Source: Okapia johnstoni (taxonomy: Eukaryota; Chordata; Mammalia; Artiodactyla; Giraffidae). Taken from it: a stretch of 64,000 nucleotides of DNA. A model generated the notes under the pieces. That model did not search any database. It was not told the origin of the DNA and saw only the letters and a program-made list of their open reading frames with translations. The position numbers and the translations under genes were made by a program. Positions 46,303 through 56,433 of this stretch are shown here, one piece after another. Position 1 is the stretch's first letter. Each line of letters starts with the position of its first letter. The stretch spans positions 99,473,628 through 99,537,627 of the forward strand of contig CM044309.1 of the NCBI GenBank assembly GCA_024291935.2, written 5' to 3'.

Positions 46303-47865
46303 AGGTGATTTTCAACCTATGTCTTGCATCTACTTTCACTTCACCATTCCTCGTCAAATGTTCCGTATTCAGTCCTCAGTACTAATAGCTGTTTCTTCAA
46401 GAATTACATACAGGCCAGACCTCACCACCAAAAACTTCATGCAGTTGTCCCCTACCGTGGTAGGTTCTAGAGATATCTACAGAAGGGTGAGGACTGTCCC
46501 AGACAGAATATCTTCTTTACTAATTAAGGCCTGAGTTTCAAAACACTGGCAGCTCTCTTCCCATGGAGTGCTAAGCTGTATTATATTTGAGTTTCCATAA
46601 CTATTTCTACACAGACTCTCTTGTGGCCTAGACAGTATATAGCTTAAGCCACATATTCCAGTTTTTTTTCCAACTTGAACCTTACTGGGTCTGTTTCTTT
46701 TTTTCCCCCCCAAGGCAAGTTTGTTGTCCAAGCAGGAGGAATTTCACACATTGCTCTGTTAATCAGATGAATTCAAGTGTGAGTTGATTAAAATTATTTA
46801 AAAAGCCCACTACGAGTTCTTCATCTCGGCTATGACAACTCCATCCTGTGCCATTCTGGGTTCTGTTTTGTGCTTGACCTGCCTATGCAGAGGTTAGATC
46901 CAGGGGCTGATGAAGGACTAGATGACTCAAATCATGTTCAGCCTTCCTGCCTTGTTCTCACCCCTCCCTGTGTTCCTCCTCCACACTCTAGGCTACTGTC
47001 AGAATTGGCTTCTTAAAATGTCAAGTCACAGCCCCTACATCAGTGGCATCGGAGGCTGCTCATTACTTGAGAATAACATCAGCACTTCCCAGTCTCTGCT
47101 CTGAGCCTCTGCCTGCCTGGCTCCCACCAGTTACCTTGACTCACCCGGCCCCGCTGGACTCGGTCCGGAAGTTGGTCACTGCATTATTCGGCAGCTCTTC
47201 TCTCCGGATCTGTTCCTCTGTGTTCACTGAAGTGGCTTTGTACTCAGTGGGGTGGGTCAGGGGAGGAGGCAAATATGAAAAGGTTTTATTTTTATTCAAT
47301 CATCACTTTAAACCATGTTCTGCAGACTCGCTTCTTCATCCCCTGATACCGGGAACAGCTGTCCATTCACTCGCCTCTGTTAAAATCCGAGCCACTCTGC
47401 TTCAGAACTCCTGTCATGACTCCCTTTATGGCTCAGGAGTGGTGCTTGACTCTAGGGATCTCCACGTTCTGTGGGAAGGGGAGTGGTCTTCTCCATCTAT
47501 CCCTCCTGCCTTCTCCCTCTTGGAGCTCACCTGGAGTTGTGCCCTGGGTGAGAGGACCGGCCAGGTGGTGGGAGGAATTTCTGCAGCTGAACCACCTGCA
47601 GCTCATCCTCTCTTGGTGTCCTGTGTGATCTTCATGACCTGTCATTCATGCGCTGCTCTCCTCAGGAGGGGACACCGCATTGTGTGACTTCCCTCTTCAG
47701 GAGGGCAGGGTGACATCCGCCTCCAGATGCCCCGTGTGAAGCATAAAGGAGGGGTCACCTCTTACATGAACCTCTGAGCCTCTTCAAAGCCCTGGAAACC
47801 AGGCTTACCAAAGATGGTCATTAACCTAGAAACTAGCAGGCAGAAGGCCACTTGTGTTCTTACGA
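46303..47865. other. GC-richer unique block; no gene established
   Basis: From about 46800 to 47750 GC and CpG are higher than in surrounding DNA, with 6 CpG packed into 47142-47212. A 214-codon + frame at 47043-47687 is the longest frame outside transposons. It shows no domain, no signal peptide and no family resemblance, and its Ser/Leu/Pro/Ala-rich make-up fits a chance frame in GC-rich DNA. Part of 46880-47130 may be a diverged L2. Confidence 0.4.
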
Positions 47866-47922
47866 TTCAGTTCAGTCGCTCAATCGTGTCTGTCTTTTTG
47901 CAACCCCACGGACTGCAGCATG

Positions 47923-48975
47923 TCAGGCTTCCGTGTCTATCGCCAACTCCCAGAGCTTGTTCATACTCATGTCTACTGGGACGGTGATGCCATCCAACCA
48001 TCTCATCCTCTGTTGTCCCCTTCTCCTCCTGCCTTCAATCTTTCCCAGCATCAGGGTCTTTTCAAATGAGTCCATTCTCATCAGGTGGCCAAAGTATTGG
48101 AGTTTCAGCATCAGTCCTTCCAATGAATATTTAGGACTGATTTCCTTTAGGATAGACTGGTTGGATCTCCTTGAAGTCCAAGGGACTCTTGAGAGTCTTC
48201 TCCAACACCACAGTTCAAAAGCATCAATTCTTTGGCACTCAGCCTTCTTAATGGTCCAACTCTCACATCCATACATGATTATTGGAAAAACCATAGCTTT
48301 GACTAGACAGACCTTTGTTGGCAAAGTTATGTCTCTACTTTTTAATATGCTGTCTAAGTGTGTCATACCTTTTCTTCCAAGGAGCAAGCACCTTTTAATT
48401 TCATGGCTGTAGTTGCCATCTGCAGTGATTTTGGAGCCCAAGAAAATAAAGTCTGTCACTGTTTCCACTGTTTCCCCATCTATTTGCCATGGAGTGATGG
48501 GACCAGATGCCATGATCTTCATTTTTTGAATGCTGAGTTTTAAGCCAGCTTTTTCACTCTCCTCTTTCACTTTCATCAGGAGGCTCTTTAGTTCCTCTTC
48601 ACTTTCTGCCATAAGGGTGATGTCATCTGTATATCTGAGGTTATTGATATTTCTCCCAGCAATCTTGATTCCAGCTTGTGCTTCATCCATCCAAACATTT
48701 CTCATGATGTACTCTGCATATAAGTTAAATAAGCAGGGTGACAATATACGGCCTTGATGCACTCCTTTCCCAATTTGGAACCAGTCTGATCCATGTCCAT
48801 TTCTAACTGTTGCTTCTTGACTTGCATGCAGGTTTCTCAGGAAGTAGGTTAGGTGGTCTGGTACTCCCAACTGTTGAAAAATTTTCCACAGTTTGTTGTG
48901 ATCCACACAGTCAAAGGCTTTAGTGTAGTCAATAAAGCGATGTTTTTCTGAAATTCTGCTTTTTCTATGATCCAA
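47923..48975 (-). pseudogene. BovB reverse transcriptase, 350-codon remnant
   Basis: RT palm and C-terminal part of an RTE-clade polymerase. Motif A is FIDYTKAFDCVDH (residues about 14-26), motif B is KGVHQGRILSPCLF (about 69-82), and motif C is YTDD (about 115-118), keeping both catalytic aspartates of the usual YADD. The family signature MYGCESW follows near residue 235. The frame begins after a break at 48976-49055 and lacks the fingers and endonuclease, so it cannot be functional alone. Its length without a stop suggests a relatively young copy. Confidence 0.92.
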
Positions 48976-49055
48976 CGGATGTTGGCAATTTGATCTCTGG
49001 TTCTTCTGCCTTTTCTAAATCCAGCTTGTGTATCTGGAAGTTCTCAGTTCATGTA

Positions 49056-49379
49056 CTATTGAAACCTAGCTTGGAGGAGTTTGAGCATTACTTTGCTAGC
49101 ATGTGAAATGAGTGCAGTTGTCTGGTAGTTTGAGCATTCTTTGGTGGTGGTCTTCTTTGGGATTGGAATGGAAACTGACCTTTTCCAGTTCTGTGGCCAC
49201 AGCTGAGTTTTCCAAATGTGCTGGCATATTGAGTGCAGCATTTTAACAACATCATCTTTTAGGATTTGATGTAGTTCAGCTGGAATTCCATCATCTCCAA
49301 TAGCTTTGTTTGTAGTGATACTTCCTAAGGCCCACTTGACTTCACACTCTTGGATGCCTGGCTCTAGGTTAGTGATCAC
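49056..49379 (-). pseudogene. BovB reverse transcriptase, fingers-region remnant
   Basis: 107 codons continuing upstream of the 350-codon piece. Residues 'DGIPAELHQILKDDVVKML' and 'WPQNWKRSVSIPIPKK' are the conserved RTE fingers region. Separated from the next piece by about 80 bp containing a shift and stops. Confidence 0.9.
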
Positions 49380-49460
49380 ATCATCATGGTTATCCAGGTC
49401 ATTCAGATCTTTTTTGTGTTGTTTCTCTGTGTATTTTTGCCAATTCTTCTTAATTATTAA

Positions 49461-50000
49461 TTCGTAAAAGTTCTTAAAATTATTTGCCTACTATTGGGGT
49501 GATCTTTCTATTCAGAAAAACAACTGAGAAAAGAATTCTCTTGGTGTATCCTAGAGACCTGCTTTGGGTACACAAGTTTTAATGATGCGTTTGCTGCCTT
49601 TGCTCTCATCTTTGGCTGACATAAATTGACTGAGAGGACTTAGGAAGGGGAGTCACGTGGCACAGAGTAACTCTTGTGTGGGGAGAAAGTGGTCCTTCTT
49701 CTCTAAAGCTCTCAAATAGGGAAACCAGTGATTGGGTTCCTGATGACTGCCTCCTTTGATTTCAGAAGGATTTGCTCACATTCTGGCTTTTTTCCCCCTC
49801 ATTTCCCAAAGGGTAGTCTTGCCTTTTTATTACATGGAAACAATATTTTATTTTTCCCCTCCCCATCTTGCAGATTGCTCATGCTTTACTCAAGGTGAGC
49901 TGAGGTTCCTTGAGTAGTAGAGCAGAATCAACTAGGCTTTAGACCTCCTGGAGCCCCTGGGAGCCCATCATCTGCGTCCTGGTGATATATATGTGTGTAG
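49461..50000. other. No gene recognised
   Basis: Unrecognised DNA between BovB and L1. Confidence 0.5.
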
Positions 50001-50512
50001 TTTTGTTTTGTTTTTAAATTGGAATATAGTCATTTTACAAAGCTGTATTAGTTTCTGCTGTACAACAAAGTGAATCAGCTATATATTTACATATATCTCC
50101 TCTTTTTTTGGAATTCCTTCTCATTTAGGTCACCACAGAGCATGGAGTAGGGTCCCCTGAGCTATACAGTAGATTCTCATTAATGATCTATTTTATACAG
50201 AGTATCAATATGCATATATGTCAAGCCCAATTCATCCCAGTCCACCTGCCCCTTACCCCTTGATGTCCATACATTTGTTCTCTATGTGTCTCTATTTCTG
50301 CTTTACAAAGAAGATAATCTACACCATTTTTCTAGATTTCACCTAAATGCATTAGTATATATTTGTCTTTCTCTTTCTGACTGACTTCCCTCTGAAGTGA
50401 AGATAGTCTGTAGGCTCATCCATGTCCCTGCAAATGGCCCAATTTTGTTTTCTTTTATGGCTGAGTAGTTTTCCGTTGTATATAAGTACCACATCTTTAT
50501 CTGTAGTTTTTT
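50001..50512 (-). mobile_element. L1 3' UTR fragment
   Basis: T-rich tail, then 'ttagtttctgctgtacaac', 'gagctatacagtagattctc', 'tttatggctgagtagttttc', reversed L1 3' UTR and the very end of ORF2. Inserted beside or into an older L1M-like piece. Confidence 0.85.
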
Positions 50513-50850
50513 AGCTAAATTTATGTTACAAATTAGCATATAGTATACTTATCCTTTTCTTGATGTACGGTTCTAGAATTTTCTCACAGGGATATATTCA
50601 CATAACCCCCATCACAGGATAGAGAGTAAGTGCCCCATTCTGAAAACTCCCTTGTGCTGCCCCTTCCTGGTCACATATTCCTCCACTTTTAACTCTTGGA
50701 AATCACTCATCTATCATCAGTCACTATTGCTGTATCTTTTCAAGGCTCTTATACAATTGCAAATCCTACAGTATGTGACAGCGTGAGACAGGCATTTTTC
50801 AATCAGCATGATGTCTTTGAGAATCATCCAACTTATATGTATCAATACTT
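50513..50850 (-). mobile_element. Old L1M/HAL1-like fragment
   Basis: 'cacataacccccatcacagg', 'tcaatcagcatgatgtcttt', 'gagaatcatccaacttatat' resemble reversed 3' sequence of old L1M/HAL1 elements. Family from memory. Confidence 0.5.
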
Positions 50851-50854
50851 TTAA

Positions 50855-51535
50855 AAATTGAAATACAATACACATGAAACTAGTTTCAGATGAATAACAT
50901 AATGATTCAATCCATGCATATATTACAATATGATCACCATAATAAATCACCACACACAGTTAAATCTTTTTCTTGTGTTGAGCAATTTTAAGATTTATTC
51001 TCTTAGCAACTTTCAGTACAGCATTGTTGTAGTCACCATATTATATATTACATCCCCAGTGTTTGTTTATTTTTAAACAGAAAGTTTGTACCTTTTGACT
51101 ATCTTTACCCATTTGACCCACCCCCACCTCTGGCAATGACACATCTGTTCTCTGTATTTAAGAGTTTGGGTATTTTTTTTTAAATAAATCCATGTATAAC
51201 TGAGATCATACAGTATGTATCTTTCTCTATCTGAATTATTTAACTTAGCATGATGCCCTAGAGGTCCATCCATTTGTCACGGGATTTTCTTCTTTGTAAT
51301 GTCTGAATAATATTCCACTGTATACATATTTCACATTTTCTTTATCCATGGATCCATGAATACTTTGGTTGCTTCCATAAGTAATGCTGCAGTGCACATG
51401 GGAGGGGCACATATCTTTTTGAATTAGTGTCTTTGTTTTCCTCAGATAAATATTCAGAATGAAATTGCTGTATCATATGGCAATTCTACTCTTAATTTTT
51501 TGAGAAAGCTCCATACTGTCTTCCATAGTGACTAC
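50855..51535 (-). mobile_element. Older L1 3' end (3' UTR and ORF2 end)
   Basis: 'aatcaccacacacagttaaa', 'cataactgagatcat'-type end of ORF2, 'ataatattccactgtatac', 'ctccatactgtcttccatag' give a reversed L1. Coding frames are destroyed. Confidence 0.8.
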
Positions 51536-51556
51536 TTGTATCACTAGCTTATTCGT

Positions 51557-52282
51557 GATGAAGGTGAAAGAGGAGAGTGAAAAAGTTGGCTTAAAGCTCA
51601 ACGTTCAGAAAACTAAGATCATGGCATCTGGTCCCATCACTTCATGGGAAATAGATGGGGAAACAGTGGAAACAGTGTCAGACTTTATTTTTTTGGGCTC
51701 CAGAATCACTGCTGATGGTGATTGCAGCCATGAAATTAAAAGATGCTTACTCCTTGGAAGGAAGGTTATGGCCAACCTAGATAGCATATTTAAAAGCAGA
51801 GACATTACTTTGCCAACAAAAGTCCATCTAGTCAAGGCTATGGTTTTTCCAGTGGTCATGTATGGATGTGAGAGTTGGACAGTGAAGAAAGCTGAGTGCC
51901 GAAGAATTAATGATTTTTGAACTGTGGTGTTGGAGAAGACTCTTGAGAGTCCCTTGGACTGCAAGGAGATCCAATCAATCCATCCTAAAGGAGAGAAGTC
52001 CTGGGTGTTCATTGGAAGGACTGATGTTGAAGCTGAAACTCCAATACTTTGGCCACCTCATGCGAAGTGTTGACTCATTGGAAAAGACCCTAATGCTGGG
52101 TAGGATTGGGAGCAGGAGGAGAAGGGGACGACAGAGGATGAGATGGTTGGATGGCATCACCGACTCGATGGACATGGGTTTGGGTAGACTCCGGGAGTTG
52201 GTGATGGACAGAGAGACCTGGCGTGCTGCAATTCATGAGGTTGCAAAGAGTTGGACACGACTGAGCGACTGAACTGAACTGA
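51557..52282 (+). mobile_element. 5'-truncated BovB 3' end
   Basis: Forward BovB from 'gatgaaggtgaaagaggaga' to the terminal 'gagcgactgaactgaactga'. Two overlapping frames, 51528-51920 and 51910-52272, are successive parts of the RT C-terminus separated by one shift. The first carries MYGCESW. About 726 bp. Confidence 0.93.
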
Positions 52283-52668
52283 ATATCCATGGTGTGGATG
52301 TAACAATTCCTGATGCTGATTTTAGGTCTGTGGATTGACCTCTCCATGGCTGGATCCTGCTTTTCCTCTGAACTCTGTATTGATCTTGCCCAGCAACGGT
52401 TACTACTGATCCCAGTTGGGGACATTTTATACAACTGCTAGTTCTGCCTCGTCTTTGTTGGAGCAGCAAATATAGCCAATGGGTGTTTTTGTCCTTTCTC
52501 TTTCAGTAGCTTTCTTTCCAACAGGATGTGATTTTGCCCTTTCAAGTTTCATGCTTCCTTTATTCAGGGCATATTCTCAAGGAACGAAGCTGTGGAAGAC
52601 ATGTGAGGCTGCCCTCTCTGATGCTTGATGGGAATTTTAGGGCTCTGAAGGGGATTATATTTCACTGA
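52283..52668. other. No gene recognised
   Basis: Unrecognised. Confidence 0.5.
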
Positions 52669-52863
52669 GTCTTCTGTAGATGGTAAAGAATCTGCCTGCA
52701 ATATGGGAGACCTGGGTTCGATCCCTGGGTTGGGAAGATCCCCTGGAGAAAGGAATGACTACTCACTCCAGTATTCTTGCCTGGAAAATCCCATAGACAG
52801 AGGAGCCTGGAGGGTACAGTCCAGGAGATCACAAAGAGCTGGACACAACTGAGGACTAACACA
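52669..52863 (+). mobile_element. Bov-tA SINE
   Basis: From 'cttctgtagatggtaaagaa' to 'actgaggactaacaca'. The B-box 'gggttcgatccc' is intact. The head has lost a few bases. Confidence 0.92.
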
Positions 52864-53104
52864 TTCACTTCTTTTCTGATCCTACAGAACTCAGCTCCAC
52901 CCCATCCCAAGTTCTCTTCCTCGGCTCCAAGGGTCTCAACAACTGTCCCTGTGATGGGACTCTTTGGAGACTTTCATGGCATGCCCAGGTTGTGGATGAC
53001 TTTAGAATAATACATTGTATGGTAGTGCCTAGGATTAATGCACTTACATATGCCTCACTTAATCTTTGTTGCTCCAGTGTGATGGAAGAAGGAGAGACTA
53101 GACC

Positions 53105-53310
53105 TAATGTGTACACAGCGCCTAGGATATGCCAGGCACTTTAGATGATCATTTCATTTAATCTTCTAGGAACTTCATGGAGAAGTCTTCTCACTTGCCA
53201 TGTGAGTAACCTGCAACTTGGAGAAGTTAAGCGAATTGCTTGAAGAGAGCAAATAAATAATAGGATCAGGATTCAAACTCAGGTGTATCAGATACCTTCC
53301 ACCCTGCCCT
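53105..53310 (-). mobile_element. MIR SINE
   Basis: 'atatgccaggcactttagat', 'aacttggagaagttaagcg' and 'ggattcaaactcaggtg' are reversed-MIR landmarks. Confidence 0.82.
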
Positions 53311-53384
53311 CTGTTTAAAAACAAAACAAAAACCCAGGAGGAGGATTACAAGGGAGAGAAACACAAGGTATAATGTGCCTTGAT

Positions 53385-53820
53385 TAGTTTCCTAGGGCTT
53401 CTGTAACAAAGTACCATGAACTGGGTGGGTTAAAACAACAGAGATCAGTTGTCTCACAGTTTTGGGGGCTAGAAGTCCAAAATCAAAGTGTCGGCAGGAC
53501 CCCTCCCTCTGAAATCTGTAGTGGAACCCTTCCATTCCTCTTGGAAGCTCCTGGTGGTTGGCTGGCAATCTTTGCTGTTTGTTTAGCAGCGGCCTGACTC
53601 TAGTCTCTGTCCTTGTCATCACACGGCCTTTTCCCTGTGTCCCTCCATCTTCACACAGCCAGCCTGTGAGGGCACCAATCTGCTCCCGTATGACCACATC
53701 TTAACTGTTTGCATCAACAATGATGCTATTTCCAAATAAGGTCACGTTCTGAGATATTGGGATTAGAATTCAATCTTTATTTTGGGGGAACGCATTTGCC
53801 CAAGGACAATAACATTATGG
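53385..53820 (-). mobile_element. MLT1-like LTR (ERVL-MaLR relic)
   Basis: Reversed MLT1: 'ctgtaacaaagtaccatgaa', 'cagttttgggggctagaag', 'aatcaaagtgtcggcagg', 'aaataaggtcacgttctgag'. Solo and ancient. The 101-codon minus frame at 53392-53697 lies over it and is not a gene. Confidence 0.85.
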
Positions 53821-53958
53821 GGATAACTATTCTTATAAGAAAAAAAAGTATTCTTTCAAGTGTGGTTTACACTGTCTAGAGCACTTCATTAGAATAATCA
53901 CAATTTAATATGTAGACATGCTCTTCTGTTAGAGTCCTACTAGGAATTAGAATGTTCA

Positions 53959-54171
53959 TGAAAGTGAAAGTCACTCAGTCATGTCCGACTTTTTGCGACC
54001 CCAGTGACTGTATAGTCCCCAAATTCTCCAGGCCAGAATACTGGAGTGGGTAGCCTTTCTCTTCTCCAGGGGATCTTCCCAACCCAGGGATCAATCCCAG
54101 GTCTCCCGCAGAGAGGGAGGCGGATTCTTTGCAAGCAGATTCTTTACCAGCTGAGCCACAAGGGAAGCCCT
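53959..54171 (-). mobile_element. Bov-tA SINE
   Basis: Reversed copy from 'gaaagtgaaagtcactcag' to 'gagccacaagggaagccc'. A duplicated 'gcagattctttaccag'-type segment is present in the head. Flanks AGAATGTTCA (53949-53958) and GGAATATTCA (54172-54181) are a near-matching target duplication. Confidence 0.94.
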
Positions 54172-54181
54172 GGAATATTCA

Positions 54182-55525
54182 CAGTCTAATACAAATTTTG
54201 TAGTTGAGGAAGCAGTTGAACTGAAAAGTATTTCCCCTTGTGAACAGTCACATGCATGCAGGATACGCTTCAACTTTGTTCTCAGATTTTATTGTCTAGA
54301 CCTCTGTGCTGCTTTGTCTATCCTGTTTTTTTGAGGAGACATCTATTTCGAGAGCATGCTTGGTGATTCTTGATCAGTAAGGCTCAGAACGGCAACTAGT
54401 AAATGCCGTCATTATGTGTGCTCTTCTTTTGCTCTTTTTTTATCCCCCTACAACATCCATACTGAAGCAGTTCAGGATTTTCTAAATTTTCAGTAAATGA
54501 GAACACAAAGTGGAGAAGTGTCATATGGGAACTTCCTATCACAAATCTCAATGATTGTCTGAGATTGTTTTAGAAATCCATTTTATTTTTCGATGACAAT
54601 GCTATCTTGACCATTTTTTCATAAATCATATTATGGACATTTTCTGCATAATGGAAAGTTAATTGGTTATTGCCTTTTGAAATTCCACTTGCCTCTAAAC
54701 ACATTTTTGTAAACTGTCCCATGTGACCTATTGCCATGTTGAATTTGAAATTCCAGCTCACTAGACAAGGATCGTGTCTAATATGCTTGGTTTACCTGTC
54801 AGTCTCAATAAATATTTAAAAATCATGCACAACTATAAATTTTATTCTTACAGTACCTAAGTACTTTATTCCTATTTCTGTGCAGAACCAATGATAAATC
54901 CTTTTTAAGGATATCAGTAAAGAATGTGCTCAAGTACATGAAGCGCTCATCTGATATATTTGACAAATTCAGGATGTGAATATGGGGAGAAAAGCAGTGC
55001 ATGAAATGTTTTTCTTAATTGATGAAACTGCTTTTAAAAATAGCTGATCACCTAGTCCTTTCTGTTTGAACATGTATACTCCTTGTCTCACCTCTTTTCA
55101 TAGCAAAATCATTGGAAGCCAATGTAGGATATTTTATTCAAAACAGTTTTATGACCATTCTCTGTCTCTTGATTTTGACAAAACTCTCTCCCATGTGGTA
55201 ATGGAATGGCACAGTTCCTGACAATATTTCCTTTTGGAATTTCTTGGAGATAAAGATCTTGTCATTTCTGAAACATTTTTAGGTGGTTTGAAGCAAGGAA
55301 GCTATTTTTTAAAGACGGATTCAATTCAAGAGAATGACATAGAAATAAGAATTTTAGCATCTTAAGATTTTATTTGGGAATTGAATCTTTTAAACTATTG
55401 TTACTACTGTATTTGTTTTTGGCTAACCGTATTATATAACACTCAGCTAGAATTTCCATACACTGGGCCTCAGTATTTCTTTGATTTTTCCAGAAGTTCC
55501 TAGAGACACTAGAAGGAAGCACAAG
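54182..55525. other. No gene recognised
   Basis: AT-rich with no landmark. Confidence 0.5.
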
Positions 55526-55670
55526 GGGGTGGTTGAGAGCACAGATTCTGGAGACTCTGCCAACCCAGATCTTGTGACCTTGGACCTCAGTCTTCCCTCC
55601 TGAGAATTAAGTGAGGCAAGTTCAGAGCAATGCTTGATACATAGTAAGCACAGCACAAGTGTTCCTATCC
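55526..55670 (+). mobile_element. MIR SINE
   Basis: 'tggttgagagcacagattct', 'gtgaccttggacctcagtc' and 'gatacatagtaagcacagc' follow forward MIR. A second, weaker MIR-like piece may lie at 55690-55830. Confidence 0.75.
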
Positions 55671-55830
55671 TTCTTCTAGGCTTACTTTGATATTAGGTAC
55701 GTGATCCAGGGCAAATCCTTGAACCTTTCTTAGGTTTTATTATTCACATCTCACATAACTCACAAGCTTCTCATGAGAATTAAATTACATACTTCATGAA
55801 GAAATCCAGTGTGCATGTAGCTTATTGCTT

Positions 55831-56291
55831 TTAACTATGGCAGGTTATCTATTTACTCTTGAGTGTTTTATTTAAGCTATTTTCGTGACTGAAAATGATG
55901 AACACATCTTAAGCTCTTAACACCCATCATTCCCTGGGCTGTTTAGACATTGGGAGCAATCTAGATCATTGTTACTCTTTTAATATGTTGCTTGATGTTA
56001 CTGCATGTGTGTTATTAAAGTATATTCAACTACTTTGTTGTTGTTGTAATTCAAGCCATAACCATTGAGTAGTTGTTCCCCAAATCATAAAGTACCAAAG
56101 TCTCTTGAGTAAAAATAAACCAACTCAGAGAAAATGTGATTTGTGGCCTGCAATATCATCATTCCAAGACTCATGGCTCAGTGAAATTGATTTCTGTTAG
56201 TAAAATAACACTCTGGTTATATAAATCTCAGCCTTGACTATGACTATATGTTTAGAGCTTCAAACTTAAAAATAATATTGCACATCATTAC
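55831..56291. other. No gene recognised
   Basis: Unrecognised AT-rich DNA. Confidence 0.5.
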
Positions 56292-56300
56292 GCTTTCCCT

Positions 56301-56424
56301 TGGAGAAGGAAATGGCAACCCATTCCAGTATTCTTGCCTGGAGAATTCCATGGCCAGAGGAACCTGGTGGGCTACTGTTCATGGGGTCACAAAGAGTCGG
56401 GCACAATTGAGTGACTAAGCACAT
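56301..56424 (+). mobile_element. 5'-truncated Bov-tA SINE with target duplication
   Basis: Starts within the core ('tggagaaggaaatggcaacc') and ends 'gtgactaagcacat'. GCTTTCCCT is duplicated at 56292-56300 and 56425-56433, so the truncation happened at insertion. Confidence 0.92.
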
Positions 56425-56433
56425 GCTTTCCCT

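Larger units (their letters stand above)
47866..49460 (-). mobile_element. 5'-truncated BovB LINE with long RT frame
   Basis: Reversed BovB from its terminal 'ttcagttcagtcgctcaatc' to the upstream RT region near 49460. About the last 1.6 kb of a 3.2-kb element is present; the endonuclease domain is missing. A weak 7-bp word, GTTCTTA, sits at 47856-47862 and 49470-49476. Confidence 0.93.
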
